A stretch of DNA of 64,000 nt from assembly GCF_025370755.1 (NCBI RefSeq), contig NZ_JAMXFC010000013.1:62001-126000 (forward strand), read 5' to 3'. This stretch comes from Laspinema sp. D2d (GTDB lineage Bacteria; Cyanobacteriota; Cyanobacteriia; Cyanobacteriales; Laspinemataceae). Positions 21,201 to 29,746 of the stretch are shown piece after piece; position 1 is the first letter of the stretch, and each line of letters starts with the position of its first letter. The notes under the pieces were generated by a model. The model was not told where the DNA came from, searched no databases, and saw nothing but the letters and a program-made list of their open reading frames with translations. The position numbers and the translations under genes were made by a program.

Positions 21201-21234
21201 ATTTGTGCAAGGGTATATAAAGGCCACAGAATAA
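15202..21234 (+). CDS. Trifunctional Ser/Thr kinase - AAA ATPase - hybrid sensor histidine kinase, tandem copy 2
   Basis: 2,010 residues with the same architecture as the upstream copy and nearly identical in the kinase, ATPase, HisKA/HATPase and receiver regions. Phospho-acceptor His1549 and receiver Asp1845 are present. The Ser/Thr kinase keeps HKDIKPEN, but the metal-binding DFG triad reads DFS (148-150), and the glycine loop is HSGARTV instead of HSGGKTV. The helical sensor region (about nucleotides 17550-18840) is strongly diverged from copy 1, unlike the rest, which suggests a different input. The start is ATG with GGGAGAATTAAC before it. It lies 663 bases after copy 1 with its own leader, so independent transcription is likely. 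Confidence 0.93.
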   Translation: MAVNLNNYQFLETLHSGARTVIYRVQNQLDGSKAIVKTLKSEYPSLADITRLRHEYQILENFQIDTIIQPLGLEPYQNGWALVLEDTGAISLSEWLKSHTLSLIKFLEIAIDLVGALNELHQQNIIHKDIKPENIIINPLTETIQLIDFSIASRLERENPTVSHPDLLEGTLAYMSPEQTGRMNRSVDYRSDFYSLGITCYELLTGQLPFISNDPLELVHNHIAKTPIPPHQLTPQIPEAISQIIVKLLAKTGEDRYQSTQGLKYDLETSLFSLQTTGEIHDFIPGQADQARQLTIPQKLYGRETEIATLLTTFERVASGPTELILVSGYSGIGKTVLVAEVHKPIVRQRGYFIAGKFDQFKRNIPFASLIQAFQSLILQLLTERQAQILLWKERLLDALGSNGQIIIDVIPEVELIIGAQAPVPELGPTESQNRFSRVFKQFISVFTTKKHPLVVFLDDLQWADSASLKLIELLMTDTDSQYFLLIGAYRDNEVSPVHPTIQTIERIEQAKTVIHNIVLSPLQLNHVEQLVSETLNETVRSQPLAELLFNKTGGNPFFLTQLLLSLYQENLLVYQLSEGKWHWNIAQIQAIGITDYTVVELIARNIQKLPKTTQHLLKWAACIGNSFNLEVLAVINEQSKSLTAAQLWLALQAGLILPLSNDYKIPLVFSPEESSEISLTDVRVDYKFLHDRVQQAAYSLIPDGEKKQTHLKIGQLLLESTNEEERKENIFALVNQLNYGTDLLTTEADRDQLAALNLMAGQKAKAATAFESALKYLNVGLGLLPEDCWNRQYPLTLALHEEAAEAALLNGNFEVMEALAAGVATHAHILLDTLKINELRLKSCEMQGELLKGVKLGLHILKGLGVELSESPTPAEVEEALITTRATLNEESLAQLLDMPLVEDETKQAILRLITNLVPAAFLSAPSLFILLVCQHVNLSYRFGNSAYSACGFADYGIILIGLLQDIELGYGFGQLALNLLNRLDIKEVKTATLFKVASFTVHWKHHLKETLALLQEAYSSGLEYGDIANAGYSATQRCQHLYWMGVDLNTLHKEMATYSKAIIKINQQTALKWHQPFYQGVLNLMGEGETPCKLIGSAYHEEHSLPLHLQANERTVIHYVFLNKLILCYLFYEFEEALKNGNQAEQYLDGVTGWIAVPSFYFYQSLAQLSVYFTREESEQAVIRDRIQSNQEKMKTWASHAPSNFQHKYYLVEAEKARVLGQKIEAMDYYNKAIAGAQENQYIQEEALAYELTARFYLSQGKQLLAKSYLTDAYYSYIRWGAKAKVKDLEQRYPDLLDVVLNPKLTSPTLQPLAQLTKETLAGTNIIDGTILDMVSVMKTSQVISGEIVLPNLLDKLMTILIENAGAERGVLILLEHGEWMSKASGTKDQVQVMQSVPIHQSNDVAIAVVEYVTRTQKDVILTDASIDPVFSGDAYIREHQLKSILCLPIFYQGTLSAILYLENNLIAGAFTSRRVEVLKMLSSQAAIALENATLYHTLELKVETRTQELKTKNDRLEIEIQERQRAEQAADTANRAKSQFLASMSHELRTPLNGILGYVQILSRDKHLNQAQKSGVKIIHQCGEHLLTLINDVLDLSKIEAGKMELQPKEFHFPEFLESISDICRVRAESKGIALIYEPAPNLPRGVFGDEKRLRQVLINLLGNAVKFTERGRVTFQVESIPPVKLDPEYPLMRLQFRIKDTGIGITPEQLVTIFLPFEQVKGTIRQTEGTGLGLAISRQLVEMMGSTIQVESEAGKGSQFWFDLELPVIEHYQEEPKELPKIIQGYGGETRKILVVDDRWENRSVLVNLLTTLGFEVQEASDGQDCLNQVESFEPDCIIIDLVMPVMDGFEAMRRIRKMPDFKKVVAIGTSASILSPADQLSQEIGCDDFLLKPIREEQLLDCLGKHLELEWIYDEPAVVTVKSSFTEPLTPSSSGEAIAPKPEELVILFDLAMKGELVTIQERVQQLADADPRYVPFAIHVIQLAKTFAEEELLAFVQGYIKATE

Positions 21235-21310
21235 CCTATTGCCGTCATCAGAACCCAGAACCTTTAATCCGCCCTAACAAACGGCAAAGTTCCAGAATTA
21301 TACGGAATCC

Positions 21311-21434
21311 AGGTCTATAAAAACCCCCACCCTTTTTGCGGAGGGTTCCGTTAAGAAAGGGCGAGGCTACAAGGAAGAAGCCTCCCTTAGCTTGCTCATC
21401 AACAAAACCGACTTTTGACAACTGGGTTTGGTAT
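21311..21434 (-). repeat. Dispersed repeat, family 2, copy a (inverted)
   Basis: Read on the minus strand it begins ATACCAAACCCAGTTGTCAA, then AAGTCGGTTTT, and ends in an ACCCT/AGGGT hairpin followed by GGGGGTTTTTATAGAC. The other copies, on the plus strand, are at 32358-32459 and 33639-33739. The terminal hairpin with its T-run looks like an intrinsic terminator. Confidence 0.7.
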
Positions 21435-21858
21435 TCTATCAAATCTGGGTATCAAAAATCATTTTTATAAAGTAGCCTGTGCAGCCAGTTTTTGAACCAA
21501 AGTGCAGGCTTGGTCCGCTTTTATACTTGCTCTTGAGGGGGTAGTTTTTTTGAGTCTATCAAGACCGGCTTCCGTATTATACAAGAGTTTTAATTTTCCC
21601 TTTGAAAAAGCGGCCTAGAATGGAGAAGGAGTCATAAAAAATAGAAGTCAATCGATAAAAGTCAACTGGCAAAATTACTTAATAATTTTGATGGGGGGTG
21701 AACTGGATGTAATTTTTGTGAAAGATTCAAGGCTGAAGCCAAATGGGTTTCGCAGAGACTTTGGGGTGAAAATCGGAGTCTTTATTAGGTCTTTTGGCAG
21801 AAGCATTGAAATAAATAAGTAATTTTCTCTATTCCCAACGTTTTTTGGCTGACTTAAA
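21435..21858. other. Intergenic region with no recognised gene
   Basis: About 420 bases between repeat family 2 and the conserved kinase leader. It contains AT-rich stretches, TTTTGATGGGGGGTG and several purine-rich runs. No ORF with a plausible family, no tRNA and no clear hairpin was seen. Confidence 0.4.
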
Positions 21859-22148
21859 ATTAAATTTTATTAACTTTGAATTTTTTATTAAATTTTGTGG
21901 CATCCTAAATTTAAGTAAACCCTAAGTAGGGTCTGGCCTGTCTTAAAATAACAGGGATAGAGAGGCTGAGGTTAAGCAGACAGGGTTTCATTCCATGAAG
22001 GCAAGTCTGTTTAGGACCTTTACCCCAAGGCGATCGCCACGATAAACGGTTCAATCTCAATGTTATAATTCTTTACCTTTTTGTTGTCAGGAGGTGCCAC
22101 CCCGAAGGTGGGACCCTCATCCTCTCTGTCCTACCTTGGAGAATCTCA
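21859..22148 (+). promoter_or_regulatory. Leader of the third tandem kinase
   Basis: Contains AATTAAATTTTATTAACTTT, TTTTTTATTAAATTTTGTGG, GGCATCCTAA, a GGGATAGAGAGGCTGAGGTT segment and CCAAGGCGATCGCCACGATAAACGG, in the same order as in the other two leaders. Near the 3' end, GGTGCCACC-CCGAA-GGTGGGACC (about 22092-22114) can form a hairpin not present in the other copies. The leader ends with TTGGAGAATCTC before the ATG. Confidence 0.55.
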
Positions 22149-25100
22149 ATGACTGTTAACTTAATAGAACACTATGAATTCCTAGAAACCCTGCACAGAG
22201 GAGGGAAAACAGTCATTTATCGCGCTCAAAACCCGGTAGATGGGTCCAAGGCGATCGTCAAAACCCTTAAGTCTGAATACCCGAGTCTGGCTGACATTAC
22301 GCGCCTACGCCATGAATATCAAATTTTAGAAAACCTCCAGATCAATACTATTATCCAACCCATTAGTTTAGAACCCTATAAAAATGGGTGGGCGCTCGTT
22401 TTAGAAGATACGGGGGCGATCGCTTTAAATCAATGGTTAGAGTCTCACTCGCTTTCCCTGGTTAAATTTCTTGAAATAGCAACGGCCCTCGTCGATGCCG
22501 TTGGTGAACTGCATCACCAGAACATTATTCATAAAGATATTAAACCTCAAAATATTATTATTAATCCCCTCACCGAAACGATTCAACTGATTGATTTCAG
22601 CATTGCCTCCCGACTCGAACGAGAAAATCCCACCCTGAGTCATCCCGATTTACTGGAAGGAACGTTGGCCTATATGTCCCCCGAACAAACCGGGAGAATG
22701 AACCGATCAGTAGACTACCGGAGTGATTTTTACTCCCTGGGGGTGACCTTTTATGAACTGTTGACGAGACAGCTTCCCTTTAGCAGTAACGACCCCTTAG
22801 AACTGGTTCATCGTCATATTGCTAAAACACCGATTCCCCCCCATCAAATCAATCCTGAAATTCCTGAAGCGATTTCTGCTGTGATCATGAAATTGCTGGC
22901 GAAAACTGCCGAAGACCGTTATCAAAGTGCTGCCGGATTAAAATTTGACCTAGAAACCTGTTTAATTCAACTCCAAAACACCGGGGAAATTACTGAGTTT
23001 ATACCGGGTCATGCAGACAAAGCCGGACAACTGACTATTCCTCAAAAGCTCTATGGACGCGATGCAGAAATTGCTACCCTGCTCAAAACGTTTGAGCGGG
23101 TTGCCAATGGAAGCACGGAAGTTATGCTTGTTTCCGGGTATTCCGGCATTGGTAAAACCGTGTTAGTGGCAGAAGTTCACAAACCGATTGTGCGACAACG
23201 GGGCTATTTTATCTCCGGTAAATTTGACCAATTTAAGCGAAATGTTCCGTTTGCCTCTTTGATTCAAGCCTTCAAATCTTTAATCCTGCAACTCCTCACG
23301 GAACGGGATGCTCAAATTCAAGTTTGGCGAGAACGATTAACATCTGCATTAGGCAATAATGGTCAAGTGATTATCGAGGTGATTCCCGAAGTTGAATTAA
23401 TTATCGGGAAACAGCCTGCGCTTCCCGAACTGGGGGCCACCGAATCTCAAAACCGTTTTAGTCGGGTTTTTAAACAATTTATTAGTGTTTTTACCAGCAA
23501 AGAACATCCCCTAGTTGTCTTTTTAGATGACTTGCAGTGGGCTGATTCTGCTTCGTTAAAACTAATTGAGTTACTCCTGACCGATCGCGAGAGTCAGTAT
23601 TTGTTATTGCTGGGGGCCTATCGGGATAATGAAGTCTCTCCCATCCATCCCACCATTCAGACGATAGAAAGAATAGAAAAAGCTGGGACGACTCTGAATA
23701 ATTTGGTCCTCCAGCCCTTAAATTTGACTCAGGTAGAAGACGTGATTGCCGATACATTACAAGAAGCCGTCCAGTCAAAACCCCTAGCCGAACTCCTGTT
23801 TAATAAAACTGGAGGAAATCCGTTTTTCTTAACTCAACTTTTAAAAGCCCTGTATCAGGAAGATTTGCTCTGCTATGACCTGCAATCGGGAATGTGGCAA
23901 TGGAATATCGCGCAAATTCAGGCGATCGGAATTACCGATTATAACGTAGTAGAACTGATTGCCCGAAATATCCGCAAACTGTCAGAAGCGACCCAAGAAA
24001 TTTTAAAACTTGCCGCTTGTATTGGCAATACGTTTAATTTAGAGGTCCTGGCGATCGTACACCAGAAATCTACCTCCCTGACGGCGGTGCAATTGTGGTC
24101 AGCCCTTCAGCAGGGTTTGATTTTACCCCTGAGTAACGAGTATAAAATTCCTCTAGTGTTTAATCAGGAGGAAGCCCAGGGGATTGTCTTAACTGATGTC
24201 AAGGTTGATTATAAGTTTTTACATGATAAAGTGCAACAAGCCGCCTATTCTTTAATTCCTGATGAGGAGAAAAAACAAACCCACCTCAAAATAGGGCAAT
24301 TACTGCTGAAAAAAACGACCCCCGAAGAACGAAAAGAAAATATATTTGCTTTAGTTAACCAACTAAATTACGGAATAGATTTACTTGATTCGGAGACCGA
24401 TCAGGATGAATTGGCGGCTTTGAACCTGATTGCTGGACAAAAAGCCAAAGCGGCTACAGCTTATGAGTCAGCAGTTAAATATTTGAATGTCGGGTTAGCG
24501 CTTTTGGGCGAAGATAGCTGGGAACGCCAGTATGAGCTAACATTTACCCTGCATTTAGAAGCGGCAGAATGTGAATTTATAACTACCAACTTTGAGCGAT
24601 CGCACTTCCTATCGGATATTCTTTTGGCCCAGGCAAAAACCCTTCTTGAAAAAGTTAAAGTCTATGAGTTGAAAATTCAATTTGATATTTCTAAAAATCA
24701 ACTCCGAGCAGCGATAGAAACTGGAACCAGTGTTTTAGAAATGTTCGGAGTCCGCTTGGAGCAAACACCCCATGAAGGGCTGGTTATTGATAATTTAGCG
24801 GATTTACCCGTCATGACCGACCCAGATAAAATTGCCGCTATGCAAATATTAAATACTCTTTTGGCAGTAGCTTATTTGGGGCATCCGGCGCTGTTTCCCC
24901 TGATTATCTCTACCATGATCAGTTTATCCATTGAATATGGACAGTCGGCTCATGCTGCTTACGCCTATACTTTTTATGGGGGGCTGCTCTGTGGTGGATT
25001 CGACGATATCGATTCTGGATATCGATTTGGGAAACAGGGCGTTTACTTGCTTGAAAAATTTGAAGCTAAATCGGTTCAAGCAAAAATTTGGGCCACATTT

Positions 25101-28100
25101 AATGCTCTAGTTCGACATTGGAAAGAGCCAATTCGAGGATATTTTCAAGATTTTAAGATAGGCATTCAAAGTGGTCTGGAAGTGGGAGATATAGACTTTG
25201 CCTGTCATAATTCTGGCACTTATTGCAATTATTTATTTTTAAGTGGATACCATTTAAAAAAAGTAAAAGAAGAGCAAATTAAATATGATGCCTTATGTCA
25301 AAAAATGAAACAAGATTTTGACATTTACTATATTAAAATTTTTTATCAATTGGTTAAAATGCTTGAAATCAAACCTGTTGAGAAATTTTGCTTAACGGGA
25401 GCGATTTCTGAGTTTAAAAAAATCCTTCCCAGCATGGAAGAGTCCCAAAATCAAACTTTATTATACTGTTACTATGTCTCAGAAATTATTTTACTTTACT
25501 TATTCAAAGATTATCAACAGGCCGTAGTCAGTGCAAATCTAGCCTTAACCTATGCCCAAGGAGGGCTAGGTTTAATGTATAGCGTTGCCTATAACTTCTA
25601 CTATTCCCTCGCCTTGTTAGGCTTATATGCTAATGCCCAACCCCAGGAACAAGCAGCATACCTGATCGACATCACCGCCCATCAGGAAAAAATGGCAAAT
25701 TGGGCCTACCATTGTCCCGAAAATTTTCAACATAAATATAAATTAGTGGAGGCAGAAAAAGCGAGGGTATTAGGGCAAAAAGAACAGGCAATGGATTATT
25801 ATGAGCAAGCTATTAAAGGAGCAAAAGAGCAAGAGTATATTCAAGACGAAGCATTAGGCAATGAACTCGCAGCGGAGTTTCATTTGTCCCTCGGGCGGGA
25901 GAAAATTGCTAAAACTTATCTGATAGATGCCTACTATTGTTATATCCGTTGGGGTGCACAAGCTAAAGTTAAGGATTTAGAAGAACGTTATCCTGAATTA
26001 CTGGATGCGGTGTTGAACCCATTTCCCCTGGTCCCCAACGGTGAACCGATCGCCACTATCACCCAGGAAACCCTTACCGGGAACAGCATAATTGACCCGA
26101 GTCTTCTGGATATGGCATCGGTGATCAAAGCAACTCAAGCAATTTCTGGGGAAATTCTAGTGCCCAATTTGCTAGAAAAGTTAATGAAGATTTTAATTGA
26201 AAATGCGGGGGCAGAAAAAGGCGCATTAATCCTCTGTGAAGGGGAGGAATGGGTAATTAAAGCCGAGGGGAATCCAGGGGGAGTACAGGTGATGCAATCA
26301 ATCCCGATTCATGAGAGTTCCGAGGTGGCGATCGCCGCTTTGGAATATGTGATGCGCACCCAACAAGATATCATCCTCACCGATGCTAGTGAAGAGGCAA
26401 TGTTTAGTGGCGATGCTTATATCCGCCAACATCAACCGAAGTCTCTGCTGTGTTTACCCATCCTCTACCAAGGAAAACTCAGTGCCATTCTTTATTTAGA
26501 AAACAATCTGATTGCTGGAGCCTTTACCCCGAGGCGAGTTGAAGTGCTCAAGATGTTATCCAGCCAATTCGCGATCGCCTTAGAAAATGCCACGCTTTAC
26601 CATACTTTAGAGCTAAAAGTCGAAGCCCGAACCCAGGAATTAAAAACTAAAAATGACCGTTTAGAAATCGAAATTCAAGAACGGCAACGGGCGGAAAAAG
26701 CGGCTGATACAGCGAATCGGGCTAAGAGTCAATTCCTCGCCAGTATGAGTCATGAACTCCGAACTCCCCTCAACGGAATTTTAGGCTATGCCCAAATTCT
26801 CAACCGAGATAAAACCCTCAGTCCCTCTCAAAAAAGCGGTGTAAAAATTATTCACAAATGCGGCGAGCACTTACTGACTCTAATTAATGATGTCTTAGAT
26901 TTGTCCAAAATCGAGGCTGGAAAAATGGAATTGCAGCCCACCTCATTCCATCTGCCAGAGTTTTTACAAAGTATTGCTGACATCTGCCGGGTTCGTGCGG
27001 ACAGTAAAGGAATTTCCCTCATTTATGAACCCTCCTCTCAGTTGCCTCTAGGGGTTTGTGCCGATGAAAAACGCTTGCGCCAAGTGTTAATTAACTTACT
27101 GGGAAATGCCGTCAAATTTACGGAAACGGGTCGGGTTACCTTTAAAGTCGAAGCTATACCCCCGCCGCTCCTAGACCCGGATCACCCTCTAATTACCCTG
27201 CGCTTTTTAATCCAAGATACGGGAATTGGGATTGAACCGGACCAAATTGCCACCATCTTTTTACCCTTTGAACAGGTGAATGGAACGGTTCGTCAAACGG
27301 AAGGGACAGGATTGGGACTCGCGATTAGTTCTCAGTTAGTGGAGATGATGGGGAGTTCAATTCAGGTAGAAAGTGAGGTGGAAAAAGGTAGTCTGTTTTG
27401 GTTTGAGGTCGAATTACCTAGAGCCGACAACTGCACGGAAGAACACCAAGAATCGTCAAAAATTATTCGAGGATTTGTGGGCGTACCTCGGAAAATTTTG
27501 GTGGTGGACGATCGCTGGGAAAATCGATCGGTTCTGGTGAATTTACTGAGTCCTCTCGGATTTGAAGTTCACGAAGCAATCAATGGGCAAGATTGTCTCA
27601 ATCAAGTCTCTTCGTTCCAACCGGATTGCATTATCATTGATTTGGTGATGCCGGTGATGGATGGGTTTGAAGCCATGCGGCAAATTAGAAAAATGCCTGA
27701 AGCCCAAAATTTGGTAGCCATCGGGACCTCAGCGAGTATTTTTTCGTCTCAGGAACAATCTTGTCTGAAGATGGGTTGTAATGATTTTCTCCTCAAACCG
27801 ATTCGAGATGAACAACTTTTAAGTTGCTTAAGAAACCATTTACATTTAGAATGGATATATGAGGAGCAAGCAGTTGAAAATGATGAGTCCAGTCTGATCC
27901 CTGCTTCTATCCCCCCTCACTTGAGTGAAGCGATCGCCCCTAACGCAGAGGAATTAGCTATCTTATTCGATTTGGCAATGAAGGGCGAATTGGTCACGAT
28001 CCAAGAACGAGTGCAACGCTTGCTAGATGGGGATCGGCGGTATGCACCGTTTGCAACGCAGGTGATTCACTTGGCTACAACTTTTGCCGAAGAGGAATTA

Positions 28101-28139
28101 CTAGCTTTTGTTCAAGGGTATATGGAGGCAGGACAATGA
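22149..28139 (+). CDS. Trifunctional Ser/Thr kinase - AAA ATPase - hybrid sensor histidine kinase, tandem copy 3
   Basis: 1,996 residues, third member of the array. It has the same domains in the same order. The kinase catalytic Asp is in HKDIKPQN and the DFG position reads DFS (149-151). Walker A is GYSGIGKT, the phospho-acceptor is His1535 (SMSHELRTPLNG) and the receiver Asp is 1831. The helical middle (nucleotides ~24500-25740) is the most divergent part, with lysine/tyrosine-rich segments such as KKVKEEQIKYDALCQK. The stop codon overlaps the next start (ATGA at 28136-28139), so this copy alone is translationally coupled to the receiver-histidine kinase downstream, a likely signalling partner. 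Confidence 0.93.
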   Translation: MTVNLIEHYEFLETLHRGGKTVIYRAQNPVDGSKAIVKTLKSEYPSLADITRLRHEYQILENLQINTIIQPISLEPYKNGWALVLEDTGAIALNQWLESHSLSLVKFLEIATALVDAVGELHHQNIIHKDIKPQNIIINPLTETIQLIDFSIASRLERENPTLSHPDLLEGTLAYMSPEQTGRMNRSVDYRSDFYSLGVTFYELLTRQLPFSSNDPLELVHRHIAKTPIPPHQINPEIPEAISAVIMKLLAKTAEDRYQSAAGLKFDLETCLIQLQNTGEITEFIPGHADKAGQLTIPQKLYGRDAEIATLLKTFERVANGSTEVMLVSGYSGIGKTVLVAEVHKPIVRQRGYFISGKFDQFKRNVPFASLIQAFKSLILQLLTERDAQIQVWRERLTSALGNNGQVIIEVIPEVELIIGKQPALPELGATESQNRFSRVFKQFISVFTSKEHPLVVFLDDLQWADSASLKLIELLLTDRESQYLLLLGAYRDNEVSPIHPTIQTIERIEKAGTTLNNLVLQPLNLTQVEDVIADTLQEAVQSKPLAELLFNKTGGNPFFLTQLLKALYQEDLLCYDLQSGMWQWNIAQIQAIGITDYNVVELIARNIRKLSEATQEILKLAACIGNTFNLEVLAIVHQKSTSLTAVQLWSALQQGLILPLSNEYKIPLVFNQEEAQGIVLTDVKVDYKFLHDKVQQAAYSLIPDEEKKQTHLKIGQLLLKKTTPEERKENIFALVNQLNYGIDLLDSETDQDELAALNLIAGQKAKAATAYESAVKYLNVGLALLGEDSWERQYELTFTLHLEAAECEFITTNFERSHFLSDILLAQAKTLLEKVKVYELKIQFDISKNQLRAAIETGTSVLEMFGVRLEQTPHEGLVIDNLADLPVMTDPDKIAAMQILNTLLAVAYLGHPALFPLIISTMISLSIEYGQSAHAAYAYTFYGGLLCGGFDDIDSGYRFGKQGVYLLEKFEAKSVQAKIWATFNALVRHWKEPIRGYFQDFKIGIQSGLEVGDIDFACHNSGTYCNYLFLSGYHLKKVKEEQIKYDALCQKMKQDFDIYYIKIFYQLVKMLEIKPVEKFCLTGAISEFKKILPSMEESQNQTLLYCYYVSEIILLYLFKDYQQAVVSANLALTYAQGGLGLMYSVAYNFYYSLALLGLYANAQPQEQAAYLIDITAHQEKMANWAYHCPENFQHKYKLVEAEKARVLGQKEQAMDYYEQAIKGAKEQEYIQDEALGNELAAEFHLSLGREKIAKTYLIDAYYCYIRWGAQAKVKDLEERYPELLDAVLNPFPLVPNGEPIATITQETLTGNSIIDPSLLDMASVIKATQAISGEILVPNLLEKLMKILIENAGAEKGALILCEGEEWVIKAEGNPGGVQVMQSIPIHESSEVAIAALEYVMRTQQDIILTDASEEAMFSGDAYIRQHQPKSLLCLPILYQGKLSAILYLENNLIAGAFTPRRVEVLKMLSSQFAIALENATLYHTLELKVEARTQELKTKNDRLEIEIQERQRAEKAADTANRAKSQFLASMSHELRTPLNGILGYAQILNRDKTLSPSQKSGVKIIHKCGEHLLTLINDVLDLSKIEAGKMELQPTSFHLPEFLQSIADICRVRADSKGISLIYEPSSQLPLGVCADEKRLRQVLINLLGNAVKFTETGRVTFKVEAIPPPLLDPDHPLITLRFLIQDTGIGIEPDQIATIFLPFEQVNGTVRQTEGTGLGLAISSQLVEMMGSSIQVESEVEKGSLFWFEVELPRADNCTEEHQESSKIIRGFVGVPRKILVVDDRWENRSVLVNLLSPLGFEVHEAINGQDCLNQVSSFQPDCIIIDLVMPVMDGFEAMRQIRKMPEAQNLVAIGTSASIFSSQEQSCLKMGCNDFLLKPIRDEQLLSCLRNHLHLEWIYEEQAVENDESSLIPASIPPHLSEAIAPNAEELAILFDLAMKGELVTIQERVQRLLDGDRRYAPFATQVIHLATTFAEEELLAFVQGYMEAGQ

Positions 28140-29635
28140 GCGATCGCAGTTTGGAATTGGGGACGATTTTAATCGTCGATGATATGCCGACTAATTTAGG
28201 GTCGGTCGTCGAGTTTTTGAGCGAATCGGGGTTTAAAATCTGGGTCGCTCGCAGTGGAAAAAGTGCCTTAAAAAAAGTCGAGTATTCTCAACCGGACTTA
28301 ATCCTGTTAGATGTACTTATGCCAGAAATGGACGGCTTTGAAACCTGTGAACTGTTAAAACAAAATCCGATTACCCGAGATATTCCCGTCATTTTTATGA
28401 CGGCCCTGGATGATACGGAAAATAAAGTCAAAGGGTTTAATGCCGGTGCCGTTGACTATATTACCAAACCGATTCAACATGAAGAGGTCTTAGCGCGGGT
28501 CAAGACTCATCTGAGCATCCGCCATCTCACGCAAAAGCTGGAAGCAGAAATTGTCGAGCGCGATCGCGCCCGGGGTGAACTGGAATGTCTCGCCCAAGAG
28601 TTAGAACACCGGGTGGAACAGCGGACTAAGGCATTGCTGGAAACTAACAATCGCCTCAGCCAGGAAATTAATGAACGCAAACAAGCCCAGATCGCCTTAC
28701 AGGAATCTGAACATCGAGAACGACAGAAGGCCCTCCAACTTGAACGTTCCCTGTTGCAACTCCAGCAAATGCAAAGCCAACTGATTCAAATTGAAAAAAT
28801 GTCGGCTTTAGGACAGTTGGTCGCCGGGGTCGCTCATGAAATCAACAATCCCGTTAATTTCATTTATGGTAATCTCACCTACGCTCATAATTATACTCAA
28901 GACCTGATTGAAATTGTTGAGCTATATCAGCAGCATTATCCGGCACCGATTCCTGAGATAGAGGAAGCGATGGAATCGACCGAATTACCTTTCCTCAAGG
29001 AAGATTTACCGAAAATTTTGGACTCCATGCAAGTGGGGGCCGAGCGCATTCGGGAAATTGTCTTATCCTTACGACATTTTTCCCGTCATGAGGGATTTCA
29101 CATGAAGCGGGTTAACTTGCATCAAGGACTTGACAGTACCTTGATGATTTTAAATAACCGCTTGAAAGCCAAATCCGATCGCCCAGAGATTGAAGTAATC
29201 CGCGAGTATGATTCCCATTTACCGGAAGTCGAATGCTATGGCGGCGAACTCAATCAAGTGTTTATGAATATTATCGCCAATGCGATCGATGCGGTGGATG
29301 AATGGAACGACACTAGAACCCTCCCTCAAATGAAAGCGCATCCCACGCGAATTGTAATTCGCACGGAAGTGAGCGGAAAAAATCAGGTTACTATCCGCAT
29401 TTCCGATAATGGCCCGGGAATGTCTGAAGCCGTCAGAGGTTGTATTTTTAATCCCTTTTTCACCACGAAACCCCCGGGGAAAGGAACCGGAATCGGACTT
29501 TCGATTACTTGGCAAATTGTGGTAGAAAAACACAAAGGAAATCTACGCTGTACCTCCGCACCCAACCAAGGCACTATCTTTGAAGTGGAAATTCCCATTT
29601 CCCATCAAGTTGGGGTCTTATCTCTGTCTGCTTAG
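28136..29635 (+). CDS. Receiver - histidine kinase hybrid
   Basis: 499 residues: receiver ~10-125 (acidic pair Asp15/16, phospho-acceptor Asp59 in LLDVLMPEMDG, Lys111 in ITKPI), coiled coil ~130-225, HisKA with His234 in GVAHEINNPVNF, and HATPase with N-box IIANAIDAV, DNGPGMS and GTGIGLSI. This arrangement, a receiver in front of a kinase and no membrane segment, is common in cyanobacteria for proteins driven by an upstream hybrid kinase. The ATG overlaps the stop of the preceding 1,996-residue kinase, so coordinated synthesis and phosphotransfer from that protein's receiver or kinase are the simplest inference. An inverted repeat follows at 29692-29736. Confidence 0.93.
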   Translation: MSDRSLELGTILIVDDMPTNLGSVVEFLSESGFKIWVARSGKSALKKVEYSQPDLILLDVLMPEMDGFETCELLKQNPITRDIPVIFMTALDDTENKVKGFNAGAVDYITKPIQHEEVLARVKTHLSIRHLTQKLEAEIVERDRARGELECLAQELEHRVEQRTKALLETNNRLSQEINERKQAQIALQESEHRERQKALQLERSLLQLQQMQSQLIQIEKMSALGQLVAGVAHEINNPVNFIYGNLTYAHNYTQDLIEIVELYQQHYPAPIPEIEEAMESTELPFLKEDLPKILDSMQVGAERIREIVLSLRHFSRHEGFHMKRVNLHQGLDSTLMILNNRLKAKSDRPEIEVIREYDSHLPEVECYGGELNQVFMNIIANAIDAVDEWNDTRTLPQMKAHPTRIVIRTEVSGKNQVTIRISDNGPGMSEAVRGCIFNPFFTTKPPGKGTGIGLSITWQIVVEKHKGNLRCTSAPNQGTIFEVEIPISHQVGVLSLSA

Positions 29636-29691
29636 AGGGAGAACGCTAACTCCGACCCAGACACGGGGGGCTACTCTAAATCCCTCATTTC

Positions 29692-29736
29692 AAATCGGGC
29701 TGTCAGAGAGAACATAGGTCTTTGACAGCTTGATTT
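29692..29736. terminator. Bidirectional stem-loop between convergent genes
   Basis: GCTGTCA (29699-29705) pairs with TGACAGC (29723-29729), extended by AAATC/GATTT on the outside. It lies between the ends of the histidine kinase (+) and the glycosyltransferase-like gene (-), so it may terminate both. Confidence 0.5.
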
Positions 29737-29746
29737 AGGTCAGTCC

